Shown piece after piece: positions 1 to 6,017 of a stretch of 6,017 bases of DNA (position 1 is its first letter; every line of letters starts with the position of its first letter). Origin of the DNA: an uncultured Lachnospiraceae bacterium. GTDB lineage: Bacteria; Bacillota; Clostridia; Lachnospirales; Lachnospiraceae. A program made the position numbers and the translations under genes. Where the stretch lies: the NCBI GenBank assembly GCA_902463835.1, contig CABQGZ010000226.1, positions 1 through 6,017 of the forward strand, read 5' to 3'. A model generated the notes under the pieces. That model was not told where the DNA came from, searched no databases, and was given only the letters and a program-made list of their open reading frames with translations.

Positions 1-49
1 TTTGGCCATTACCATCCATTTTTCCATTTTCACTGTTCCTCTTTTCCAG

Positions 50-78
50 TGGACTTTTCCACCTTTCTATGGTAGCAT
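50..78 (+). promoter_or_regulatory. Candidate sigma-A promoter for the DUF885 lipoprotein gene
   Basis: A -35-like TGGACT at 50-55 and a -10-like TAGCAT at 73-78 are separated by exactly 17 bp; each matches the consensus at four of six positions. Transcription would start near 85, giving a leader of about 45 nt that contains the AGGAGG ribosome binding site. A small GTGGA/TCCAC inverted repeat (49-53 and 58-62) overlaps the -35 region and could be a minor operator or chance. This is pattern matching by eye only. Confidence 0.4.
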
Positions 79-111
79 ATTTTTAGAAAAAAAGAAAGAA
101 CCGAATCACTT

Positions 112-117
112 AGGAGG
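112..117 (+). promoter_or_regulatory. Ribosome binding site of the DUF885 lipoprotein gene
   Basis: AGGAGG is a perfect Shine-Dalgarno core, 11 nt before the ATG at 129. The spacing is a little long, but it supports 129 over the next in-frame ATG at 138, which would lie 20 nt away. Starting at 129 also gives a well-formed lipoprotein signal peptide. Confidence 0.8.
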
Positions 118-128
118 TAATTGTACAT

Positions 129-1865
129 ATGAAAAAAATGTATCGCCGCGTTCTCTCCCTATTCCTTGCCGGAAGTCTGCTCCTTGGCGGCTGTGGCCTG
201 CCTGGGCATGACTCCGCATCGGTCTCTGCGCGTTTTGACGCATACACGGATCAATTGTTCCGGGAGGAGATCGTACTGAACACCATCAACCTGCACTACA
301 CCCTGGCCCATCCCGAGAATTACGGGATCACAGAGTATACCCCTTCCCTCGGGGATTACAATCCGGACTCCGTGGAAGAATCTTACCAATCTCTGGAGGA
401 GATGAAAAAAGATCTCACCTCCTTCCGGCGCTCTGCGCTGACAGATTCCCAAAAGCTCACCTACGACATTCTGATGGACTATGTGAAAACGGAGCTTTTG
501 GCAAAGGATCTCTCCCTCTATTCAGAGGTGCTTGGACCAACCACCGGCTACCAGGCTCAGCTTCCGGTGCTGCTGGCGGAGTATACCTTCCGCACACGGC
601 AGGATATCGAGGATTATCTGGCGCTGCTCTCCCAGGTTGATGTCATATTTCAGGGTATTGTGTCTTTTGAACAGAAAAAATCCCAGGCCGGCCTCTTTAT
701 GTCTGACTTAGTTGCTGACACCATCATCGATCAGTGCCAGGAGTTCATAAAGGATCCGGACAACAACTACATGATCGAGGTGTTTAACGATAAGCTTAGC
801 ACCTTTGAAGGACTTACCCACCAGGAGAAAAATGATTATATGGAGCAGAACCGCACCCTGGTGACTACGGAAGTGGTGGGCGCATATCAGTCCCTCATCG
901 ATGGGCTTACAAATCTAAAGGGAACCGGACACAACGACCTTGGGCTCTGCTACTATGAGAAAGGAAAAGAATACTATGAATATCTGGTGCGCTCCGGCAC
1001 CGGTTCCGATACTCCCGTAAAAAAGCTTCAGGAGGAGACCTTGGATTTTATCAACGATGGTCTGGAACAGATCTATGATGCTGTAACTGCCAACCCTGAC
1101 CTGGCGGAGCAGATCTACGAATACCGCTTTGCTCTGACAGATCCCCAGGACATTATGGAGGATCTGATCAATAAGGTATCCGCAGATTTCCCGGAGATGG
1201 AAAAGGTCAATTACACCATCAAATATGTACACCCCTCCATGCAGGAACACATGAGCCCGGCCTTCTACCTGACGCCCCCTGTGGATGACACAGAGAACAA
1301 TGTCATCTATATCAATCAGAAGTATATGGATGACGATATCTACCCCACCATCGCCCACGAGGGCTACCCGGGACATCTCTATCAGACGGTGTACACCAGC
1401 TCCTGCAAGCTGCCTCTGGTTCGCAACATGCTCTCCTACTCTGGTTATACGGAAGGGTGGGCCACTTATGTGGAATATTACTCCTACGGAATCAGCGGCC
1501 TGGATCCCCAGCTGGCAGACCTGATCGCAGTCAACGCCGCTATGACCCTTGGTCTGTATGCCTACATTGATATGGGGATACACTATGACGGCTGGGAGCT
1601 TTCCGATGTAATGGATTTTCTGGAACAGTTTGGAATCTCTGACGAGGAGGCCGCAAAGGAGATCTTTGAAACCATGGTGGCAGAGCCTGCCAATTATCTG
1701 AACTATTTTATCGGCTACCTGGAATTTTTAAATCTCAGGGCACAGGCCCAGAAGGAATTGGGCGGTCGGTTTGACTTGAAGGAGTTTCACCGGTTTCTCC
1801 TGGAGATCGGACCGGCGCCGTTCTATATTATCGAAGATTATATGGAAGACTGGATGAAGGAATAG
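129..1865 (+). CDS. DUF885 family lipoprotein, predicted metallohydrolase
   Basis: This 578-residue protein is probably exported and lipid-anchored on the outer face of the membrane. Residues 1-21 form a signal peptide: basic start (MKKMYRR), hydrophobic core, then the lipobox LGGC with Cys22 as the lipidated residue. The rest is one long, mainly helical DUF885 region. Its hallmarks are the HEGYPGH motif at residues 410-416 and, about 25 residues on, YTEGWATYVE around Glu442. This arrangement resembles zinc peptidases with an HE-containing helix and a downstream glutamate. I infer that His410, Glu411, His416 and Glu442 form a metal site; the substrate is unknown, and a peptide is the likeliest guess. 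Length is typical for the family and no frameshift is seen. It stands alone on the + strand with its own likely promoter and a strong downstream hairpin. Family assignment is firm; enzymatic activity is inference. Confidence 0.88.
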   Translation: MKKMYRRVLSLFLAGSLLLGGCGLPGHDSASVSARFDAYTDQLFREEIVLNTINLHYTLAHPENYGITEYTPSLGDYNPDSVEESYQSLEEMKKDLTSFRRSALTDSQKLTYDILMDYVKTELLAKDLSLYSEVLGPTTGYQAQLPVLLAEYTFRTRQDIEDYLALLSQVDVIFQGIVSFEQKKSQAGLFMSDLVADTIIDQCQEFIKDPDNNYMIEVFNDKLSTFEGLTHQEKNDYMEQNRTLVTTEVVGAYQSLIDGLTNLKGTGHNDLGLCYYEKGKEYYEYLVRSGTGSDTPVKKLQEETLDFINDGLEQIYDAVTANPDLAEQIYEYRFALTDPQDIMEDLINKVSADFPEMEKVNYTIKYVHPSMQEHMSPAFYLTPPVDDTENNVIYINQKYMDDDIYPTIAHEGYPGHLYQTVYTSSCKLPLVRNMLSYSGYTEGWATYVEYYSYGISGLDPQLADLIAVNAAMTLGLYAYIDMGIHYDGWELSDVMDFLEQFGISDEEAAKEIFETMVAEPANYLNYFIGYLEFLNLRAQAQKELGGRFDLKEFHRFLLEIGPAPFYIIEDYMEDWMKE

Positions 1866-1881
1866 AAGCAGCAAAAGGAAT

Positions 1882-1916
1882 GCCCGGAAGCAAGCAGTTT
1901 TTTCTTGTTTCCGGGC
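1882..1916. terminator. Hairpin terminator between convergent genes, probably bidirectional
   Basis: Positions 1882-1894 pair with 1904-1916 in a 13-bp stem (GCCCGGAA opposite TTCCGGGC, then one G-U and four more pairs). The 9-nt loop contains six T. It lies 16 nt after the lipoprotein stop and 10 nt after the truA stop, so it can serve both converging units. The tracts that follow are only moderately T-rich on either strand (TATTTCTC on +, ATTCCTTTT on -), so termination efficiency is uncertain. Confidence 0.75.
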
Positions 1917-1926
1917 TATTTCTCGA

Positions 1927-2670
1927 CTACTCTCCCCTATATGTTACCTGCCAGAGGATCAAACCTTTGGCAGGCATGGTAATCCCAGCCTTTTCCCGTT
2001 CTTTCGCCGCCAGGATTCGTTGCATTTCTTCCGGCCTTCTCTTTCCCAGACCAACCTCTACCAGGGTGCCCGTCAGGATACGTACCATGTGATGCAGGAA
2101 GCCGTTTCCGGTGACGGAGATCCGCACCTCTGCCCCCAACACCTCAATATCCAGCCGCTCTATAGTGCGCACCGTACTTTTCTTTTTCTGCTTTGTGGCG
2201 CAGAAGGAGGCGAAATCATGGGTGCCCACCGCATATGCTGCTGCCTGGCGCATGGCTTCGATGTCCAGAGATTCCTCTATGGTATACATCCATTTTCGTT
2301 CAAACACATTGGGGATATTGCTGTTCCAGATGCGGTACCGGTAGGTCTTATCCACTGCACCCAGTCTGGCATGGAAGCGCGGCGGCGCTTCCTCCACAGC
2401 AGTCACTGCGATGTCCTCCGGCAGATAGCGATTCACATATTCCAGGATCTCCCTGGGCGTACCGGGTCTGTCTATCACAACACTTGCCACCTGGCCTGCG
2501 GCGTGCACGCCCGCGTCAGTCCTTCCGGAGCCCTGCACCTCCACCGAATGGCCGGCATACTGTTCCAGCACCTTTATAAGCTTCCCCTGTATGGTCACAT
2601 CCGTGTCCTTCTGACTCTGCCATCCCTTGTACCTGCTTCCGTCGTATTGGATTGTCAGTTTATAATTCAT
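1927..2670 (-). CDS. truA: tRNA pseudouridine synthase A
   Basis: TruA converts uridine to pseudouridine at positions 38-40 of the anticodon stem-loop of many tRNAs, in the cytoplasm. The 247-residue protein has the family length. Its N-terminal half opens with the YDGSRYKGWQ motif and carries the catalytic motif GRTDAGVHA, with nucleophile Asp52. The second half has KTYRYRIWN, HDFASFC near the middle, and the NGFLHHMVR...GTLVEVG motif near residues 190-210; it ends with the usual PAKGLILWQVTY. The ATG at 2670 has GGGAGG four nt upstream. The gene follows the ZIP transporter by 9 nt on the same strand and is probably cotranscribed with it. It is not in the ribosomal-protein operon setting (rplQ-ecf-truA-rplM) usual in Firmicutes, so it may be a second, stand-alone TruA paralog. 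Confidence 0.95.
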   Translation of the reverse strand: MNYKLTIQYDGSRYKGWQSQKDTDVTIQGKLIKVLEQYAGHSVEVQGSGRTDAGVHAAGQVASVVIDRPGTPREILEYVNRYLPEDIAVTAVEEAPPRFHARLGAVDKTYRYRIWNSNIPNVFERKWMYTIEESLDIEAMRQAAAYAVGTHDFASFCATKQKKKSTVRTIERLDIEVLGAEVRISVTGNGFLHHMVRILTGTLVEVGLGKRRPEEMQRILAAKEREKAGITMPAKGLILWQVTYRGE

Positions 2671-2674
2671 TTTT

Positions 2675-2680
2675 CCTCCC
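2675..2680 (-). promoter_or_regulatory. truA ribosome binding site touching the ZIP gene stop
   Basis: On the minus strand GGGAGG ends 4 nt before the truA ATG. Its first base is also the last base of the TAG stop codon of the upstream ZIP gene. Ribosomes finishing the transporter would therefore sit on the truA initiation region, which suggests cotranscription and possible translational coupling. Confidence 0.8.
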
Positions 2681-3456
2681 TATCCCAGCGCCACATCCAG
2701 TATCATCATAATCGCAAAGCCCAGGGCAAAACCGATGGTTCCCATATTGGAATGCTTTCCCTGGGACGCCTCCGGGATCAGTTCCTCCACCACTACATAC
2801 AGCATGGCTCCTGCCGCGAAGGACAACACATAAGGCAGCAATGGTTCAATGATACCGGACAAAAGAATTGTGATAAATGCCGCGATAGGCTCCACGATTC
2901 CCGAGAGCATACCGGATACAAAAGCCTTTCCCTTGCTTCCGCCTTCGCTTCTAAGAGGCATGGATACCACGGCGCCCTCCGGGAAATTCTGAATGGCAAT
3001 GCCGATGGCCAGCGCCATAGCTCCGGCAAAGGTAATCGGACTGTTGTCCGTAAGCATTCCCGCAAAAACAACGCCCACTGCCATTCCCTCCGGAATATTG
3101 TGGAGCGTGATAGCCAGCACCAGCATCGTAGTCTTCTTCAGACTTCTCTTGGGCCCCTCAGGTGTGTCCTCATTCAGATGAAGATGGGGGATTGCCCTGT
3201 CCATCAACAACAGGAATATCATGCCCAACAGCAATCCCACTGCCGCCGGCAAAAAGGCTAGCTTGCCCATATCGCTCGCCATATCCATCGCCGGAATCAG
3301 AAGCGACCAGACAGAAGCCGCCACCATCACTCCGGAAGCAAAACCCAGAAGCGTCTTCTGGAGCATGGGCTTTAACTCATCCTTCATCAGAAAGACGCAG
3401 GCAGCGCCAAGAGTCGTTCCCAGAAACGGTATCATAATCCCTGCAATAAGATTCAT
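2680..3456 (-). CDS. ZIP family divalent metal transporter (GufA/ZupT-like)
   Basis: This is a 258-residue integral membrane protein with about eight hydrophobic segments, predicted to import zinc or another divalent metal across the cytoplasmic membrane. Signature motifs are HNIPEG at residues 119-124 (fourth transmembrane helix) and QNFPEG at 156-161 (fifth), which in ZIP proteins supply the metal-binding His, Asn, Gln and Glu residues. EELIPE at 224-229 is a further conserved acidic motif. The loop before residue 105 contains HLH (91-93), a short form of the ZIP histidine loop. I chose the ATG at 3456 because AGAGGA lies 6 nt upstream. An in-frame ATG at 3477 would give 265 residues but lacks a ribosome binding site and falls close to the predicted transcription start. 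The gene is first in a unit with truA. Metal specificity cannot be read from the sequence, and no clear Zur or Fur operator was seen. Confidence 0.92.
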   Translation of the reverse strand: MNLIAGIMIPFLGTTLGAACVFLMKDELKPMLQKTLLGFASGVMVAASVWSLLIPAMDMASDMGKLAFLPAAVGLLLGMIFLLLMDRAIPHLHLNEDTPEGPKRSLKKTTMLVLAITLHNIPEGMAVGVVFAGMLTDNSPITFAGAMALAIGIAIQNFPEGAVVSMPLRSEGGSKGKAFVSGMLSGIVEPIAAFITILLSGIIEPLLPYVLSFAAGAMLYVVVEELIPEASQGKHSNMGTIGFALGFAIMMILDVALG

Positions 3457-3462
3457 ATGCAT

Positions 3463-3468
3463 TCCTCT
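3463..3468 (-). promoter_or_regulatory. Ribosome binding site that decides the ZIP start
   Basis: On the minus strand AGAGGA is followed by 6 nt and then the ATG at 3456. The two other in-frame ATGs, at 3462 and 3477, have either no room for or no copy of a Shine-Dalgarno sequence. The short start is therefore preferred. Confidence 0.75.
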
Positions 3469-3480
3469 TTTCCTCATATT

Positions 3481-3509
3481 AATAAACCAACAGTTTTCTC
3501 TTCGATCAA
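3481..3509 (-). promoter_or_regulatory. Candidate sigma-A promoter for the ZIP-truA unit
   Basis: Read on the minus strand, a -35-like TTGATC (3504-3509) and a -10-like TTTATT (3481-3486) are separated by 17 bp; each matches the consensus at four of six positions. Transcription would begin near 3474, leaving a short leader of about 18 nt that includes the AGAGGA site. This also argues against the ATG at 3477 as the translation start. AT-rich sequence makes chance matches likely, so confidence is modest. Confidence 0.35.
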
Positions 3510-3640
3510 TCCATCTGCTTCCTGCTGAAAATACGGCCTTATCCTACCATATTCTTTTTTCTGAAAATTGTTACTGCCAACATTCTTTTCTCATTTACCC
3601 CTATAAATACCACTGCTGTCATAAGATTGCTGACAACACA

Positions 3641-3902
3641 GCCCCCGAGAAAGGGTAGGCCCATGTCAGACCCAAGCACACCGATGCACCTATGTCAGAC
3701 AAGACTCCTTGCCTAATTCTCCATCGGACTGCGTTAGCTTCATTCAACGATGCCACCGCATCGCCTCATTCAGCTGCCTTGCCGATAAAGAATTATTCAG
3801 CGGATTCTTACCCGACATAGGGGTATCGGTGTACTTGCAAAACATAACGCTTGTGCCCGGAGCGAAAGCGCGTCTGACATGGGCCTACCCTTTCTCGGGG
3901 GC
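3641..3902. repeat. 262-bp palindromic element with 31-bp perfect terminal inverted repeats (MITE-like or structured RNA)
   Basis: Positions 3641-3671 are an exact reverse complement of 3872-3902: 31 of 31 pairs, from GCCCCCGAGAAAGGG through GGCCCATGTCAGAC. The pairing stops sharply at both outer ends (3640 against 3903 does not pair). Inside lie a second long stem (3673-3696 with 3814-3837), a small perfect hairpin (3748-3763), and a direct copy of ATGTCAGAC at 3663-3671 and 3692-3700. No long reading frame is present. The element starts 21 bp after the asnS stop codon, in the intergenic space before the ZIP gene. I see no target-site duplication in the flanks (ACACA on the left, GTCCC on the right). 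It may be a non-autonomous transposable element, a dispersed intergenic repeat, or a structured RNA in the asnS 3' region. The inverted repeat is certain; the class is not. Confidence 0.8.
3673..3837. repeat. Second, nested imperfect inverted repeat inside the palindromic element
   Basis: Positions 3673-3696 pair with 3814-3837: 24 positions with 21 Watson-Crick pairs, one G-T and two mismatches (3677 against 3833, 3688 against 3822). On the right side 34 nt (3838-3871) separate this stem from the outer stem, against 1 nt on the left, so the fold is asymmetric with a side bulge. The enclosed 117 nt contain CGATGC-CACC-GCATCG, a perfect 6-bp hairpin at 3748-3763, and a 7-bp TAATTCT/AGAATTA pair (3714-3720 with 3789-3795). 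Confidence 0.7.
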
Positions 3903-3923
3903 GTCCCCTTACCAGTAATCAAA
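3903..3923. other. Short spacer between asnS stop and the palindromic element
   Basis: These 21 bp hold no hairpin with a T tract, so no ordinary intrinsic terminator directly follows asnS. Any terminator for asnS must be the palindromic element itself or lie beyond it. The rest of the intergenic region (3510-3640) is AT-rich, with only a weak 5-bp TGTCA/TGACA inverted repeat (3617-3621 and 3631-3635) and no gene that I can support. Confidence 0.5.
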
Positions 3924-5315
3924 TTACAGCTCGCAGTTATTCACCGTTCTCGGGAATGGAATAACATCGCGGATATTGCCCATACCGGTGAGATACATCA
4001 CACAGCGCTCAAAGCCCAGGCCAAAGCCCGCATGTCTGGCGGAACCGTATTTTCTCAGATCCAGGTAGAAGCCGTAGTCCTCTTCCTTCAGTCCCAGCTC
4101 CCGGATCCGGGCGCAGAGCTTCTCATAATCGTCCTCCCTCTGGCTTCCTCCGATGATCTCGCCGATACCGGGAACAAGGCAATCCATAGCTGCCACTGTC
4201 CTGCCGTCCTCGTTGAGCTTCATATAGAAAGCCTTGATCTCCTTGGGATAGTCGGTCACAAATACCGGACGTTTGAACACTTCCTCCGTCAGATAGCGCT
4301 CATGCTCTGTCTGCAGATCCACACCCCAGGATACCTTGTATTCGAACTTATCATTGTTCTTCTCCAAGATCTCGATGGCCTCCGTGTAGGTCACATGTCC
4401 AAAATCTGAGTTCAGCACATGGTTCAGTCGCTCTAAAAGCCCCTTGTCCACAAAGCTGTTGAAGAAGTTCATCTCCTCGGGCGCATGCTCCAGCACGTAT
4501 TGAATGATGTATTTCAGCATGCTCTCCGCCAGCATCATATCATCCTTGAGATCCGCAAAAGCGATCTCCGGCTCGATCATCCAGAACTCCGCTGCATGTC
4601 TTGTGGTATTGGAATTCTCGGCGCGGAAGGTTGGACCGAAGGTGTAAATATTGCGGAAGGCCATGGCGTAGGTCTCTCCGTTCAGCTGGCCGCTCACCGT
4701 CAGGTTGGTGGGCTTGTTGAAAAAGTCCTTTGTAAAATCAATGGTCCCGTCCTCATTTTTTGGCGGATTGTTCAGATCCAGTGTCGTCACCTGGAACATC
4801 TCGCCGGCGCCCTCGCAGTCGCTTCCCGTGATCAGCGGTGTGTGTACATACACAAAATCCCGCTCCTGGAAAAATTTATGGATAGCGTAGGCGATCAGGG
4901 ATCGCACCCGGAACACGGCCTGGAAGGTGTTTGTCCGTGGTCTCAGATGAGAGATGGTTCTCAAGTACTCAAAGCTGTGACGCTTTTTCTGCAAGGGATA
5001 GTCCGGTGTAGATAAGCCCTCGATCACAATCTCTGTGGCTTGTACCTCAAAGGGCTGCTTTGCCTGAGGCGTGGGAACCAAAGTTCCTGTCACAATAATA
5101 GCCGCCCCCACATTTAGCTTCTCCACCTCCGCAAAATTAGCAAGGCTGTCGGAATATACCACCTGCAGCGGTTCAAAAAAGGTTCCGTCGTTCACCACAA
5201 TAAATCCAAAGGTCTTGGAATTGCGGATGCTGCGCACCCAGCCGCAAATCTCTACATTTTTATTCAGATACTGCTCCTGATTGCGGTATAAGTCTTTGAT
5301 ATTCATCAGTTCCAT
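3924..5315 (-). CDS. asnS: Asparaginyl-tRNA synthetase
   Basis: This class II synthetase charges tRNA-Asn with asparagine using ATP, in the cytoplasm. The protein is 463 residues, the usual length. Residues 15-105 form the N-terminal OB-fold anticodon-binding domain (VEICGWVRSIR...FIVVNDGT). The catalytic domain follows. Motif 1 lies around FFQERDFVYVHTPLITGSDCEGAGEMF, motif 2 is FRAENSNTTRHAAEFWMIEPE from residue 230, and motif 3 is GLGFERCVMYLTG at 432-444 with Arg437. The C-terminus RDVIPFPRT is typical of AsnRS and separates it from AspRS. The ATG at 5315 follows an AAGGAAAGGAAAG purine stretch; a second in-frame ATG at 5306 lacks a good ribosome binding site. The gene lies 22 nt after a trigger-factor-like gene on the same strand and probably shares its transcript. 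No T-box leader is possible in so small a gap. Confidence 0.97.
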   Translation of the reverse strand: MELMNIKDLYRNQEQYLNKNVEICGWVRSIRNSKTFGFIVVNDGTFFEPLQVVYSDSLANFAEVEKLNVGAAIIVTGTLVPTPQAKQPFEVQATEIVIEGLSTPDYPLQKKRHSFEYLRTISHLRPRTNTFQAVFRVRSLIAYAIHKFFQERDFVYVHTPLITGSDCEGAGEMFQVTTLDLNNPPKNEDGTIDFTKDFFNKPTNLTVSGQLNGETYAMAFRNIYTFGPTFRAENSNTTRHAAEFWMIEPEIAFADLKDDMMLAESMLKYIIQYVLEHAPEEMNFFNSFVDKGLLERLNHVLNSDFGHVTYTEAIEILEKNNDKFEYKVSWGVDLQTEHERYLTEEVFKRPVFVTDYPKEIKAFYMKLNEDGRTVAAMDCLVPGIGEIIGGSQREDDYEKLCARIRELGLKEEDYGFYLDLRKYGSARHAGFGLGFERCVMYLTGMGNIRDVIPFPRTVNNCEL

Positions 5316-5337
5316 TGTTGCTTTCCTTTCCTTGTAT

Positions 5338-6017
5338 CTATTTTTCGGTTTTTTCCGGCGCTGTGTACGTAACCTTGGCGCTCTCCGTCAGCATGTCGAT
5401 GACCTTGTTGCCCACGTAGATGCTCTTCACATAATCCTCGCCGTACTCCTCAAACAGCGTTTCCTTGCTGCCAAAGTTCCCGTTCTGTACCAGATTCGTC
5501 AGGTAAGTCTCATATCCCTCCTCATCCAGCTCGATGCCTTCCTTATCTGCAATCGCCTCCAGAACCAGCTCCATCTCAAGGGATTTCTTCATGCTGTCCA
5601 CCACCTGGGTGTTCCACTCTTCTTCCGTCAGATTATACTGCTCTTTCAGCACATCCGCCACTTCCTTGTTGTCCTTCTTGCACTGGGCGGCAAACCGCTC
5701 CTTCTCATCCTTTACACGCTCGTCCAGCAGTCCCTCCGGCAGCTCCTTTACGGGGCAAAGTTCCAGCATTTTTTCCATAATGGCATTCCGTTTGTCGCTC
5801 TCGGCATAATACTCATTTTGAGAAACGAGATATTCCTTCGCTCCGTCCTTCAGCGCCTGCACGGTACTGTAACCCATACTGGCAAAATTAGATGCCACAT
5901 ACTCATCCGTCATATTCTCGTAGGTCATGGGCACTGTCTTATGAATGGAATTCACCGTCACGGTAAATACCACCGGTTTTCCAGCCAGATCCGGATTGTT
6001 TTGATAAGGATCCGGGA
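5338..6017 (-). CDS. Trigger-factor-like peptidyl-prolyl isomerase/chaperone, 5' end outside the window
   Basis: The reading frame is open from the window edge to the TAG stop at 5338, giving 225 residues of the C-terminal part. The first residues (PDPYQNNPDLAGKPVVFTVTVNSI) match the end of the FKBP-type prolyl isomerase domain of trigger factor. The next 200 or so are a charged, helical region matching the trigger factor C-terminal, SurA-like chaperone domain, ending in TYTAPEKTEK. A GTG at 5973 is in frame but lies inside the isomerase domain, so it is not the true start. The N-terminal ribosome-binding domain, or alternatively a signal peptide, is out of view. The protein could therefore be cytoplasmic Tig or one of the exported trigger-factor-like lipoproteins of Clostridia. 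It is followed by asnS rather than clpP/clpX, which weakly favours the paralog. Its role is folding of nascent or exported proteins. Confidence 0.85.
   Translation of the reverse strand, partial: PDPYQNNPDLAGKPVVFTVTVNSIHKTVPMTYENMTDEYVASNFASMGYSTVQALKDGAKEYLVSQNEYYAESDKRNAIMEKMLELCPVKELPEGLLDERVKDEKERFAAQCKKDNKEVADVLKEQYNLTEEEWNTQVVDSMKKSLEMELVLEAIADKEGIELDEEGYETYLTNLVQNGNFGSKETLFEEYGEDYVKSIYVGNKVIDMLTESAKVTYTAPEKTEK

Noticed and set aside
2..211. A 69-codon frame at the left edge
   Set aside because: It overlaps the promoter, ribosome binding site and signal peptide region of the DUF885 gene in another frame and has no recognisable protein features.
915..1583. A 222-codon minus-strand frame opposite the DUF885 gene
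   Set aside because: It lies entirely within the confidently assigned gene in a shadow frame, with low-complexity Ile/Val/Gly-rich translation and no start signal.
2020..3261. A 413-codon open frame on the + strand opposite truA and the ZIP gene
   Set aside because: It is antisense to two clearly recognisable genes. Its translation is rich in His, Cys and Gln with no domain, it has no plausible ribosome binding site, and it is a composition side effect.
3641..3902. Palindromic element as a CRISPR array, tRNA or known riboswitch
   Set aside because: There are no regularly spaced direct repeats, no tRNA cloverleaf signatures such as a GTTCRA arm, and no aptamer core that I recognise. It also lies downstream of asnS and is not a leader directly abutting a start codon.
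3879..4409. A 176-codon + strand frame over the asnS 3' end (and a similar one at 4485-5015)
   Set aside because: Both are antisense to asnS, whose motifs are intact through these regions. The first starts within the arm of the palindromic element.
5316..5337. T-box leader upstream of asnS
   Set aside because: The gap to the preceding gene is only 22 nt, too small for a T-box. Any such regulation would lie upstream of the cut trigger-factor-like gene.

Overview
The window is chromosomal DNA of moderate GC content. Short intergenic gaps, strong AGGAGG-type ribosome binding sites, a 'LGGC' lipobox lipoprotein and the protein sequences point to a Firmicute of class Clostridia, most likely a gut Lachnospiraceae. 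That placement is inferred from protein style and context; no marker gene in the window proves it.

Layout. On the + strand, 129-1865 encodes a large lipoprotein of the DUF885 family (predicted metallohydrolase). It converges on a two-gene minus-strand unit: a ZIP-family metal transporter (2680-3456) followed after 9 nt by truA, tRNA pseudouridine synthase A (1927-2670). A strong hairpin at 1882-1916 separates the convergent units and could terminate transcription from both sides. On the right, also on the minus strand, a trigger-factor-like prolyl isomerase/chaperone cut by the window edge (5338-6017) is followed after 22 nt by asnS, asparaginyl-tRNA synthetase (3924-5315). The 467 bp between asnS and the ZIP start hold a candidate promoter for the ZIP-truA unit and a 262-bp palindromic element.

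How the genes relate. truA (tRNA modification) and asnS (tRNA charging) both serve translation. The ZIP transporter imports divalent metal, and the trigger-factor-like protein acts in protein folding. These are mostly housekeeping functions, and nothing suggests a single dedicated pathway or a defence, secretion or biosynthetic system.

The main non-routine signal is the element at 3641-3902. It has 31-bp perfect terminal inverted repeats, a second nested imperfect stem, an internal 6-bp hairpin and no convincing coding capacity. It looks like a non-autonomous mobile repeat (MITE-like) or a long structured RNA directly downstream of asnS. No undescribed multi-gene system is visible.
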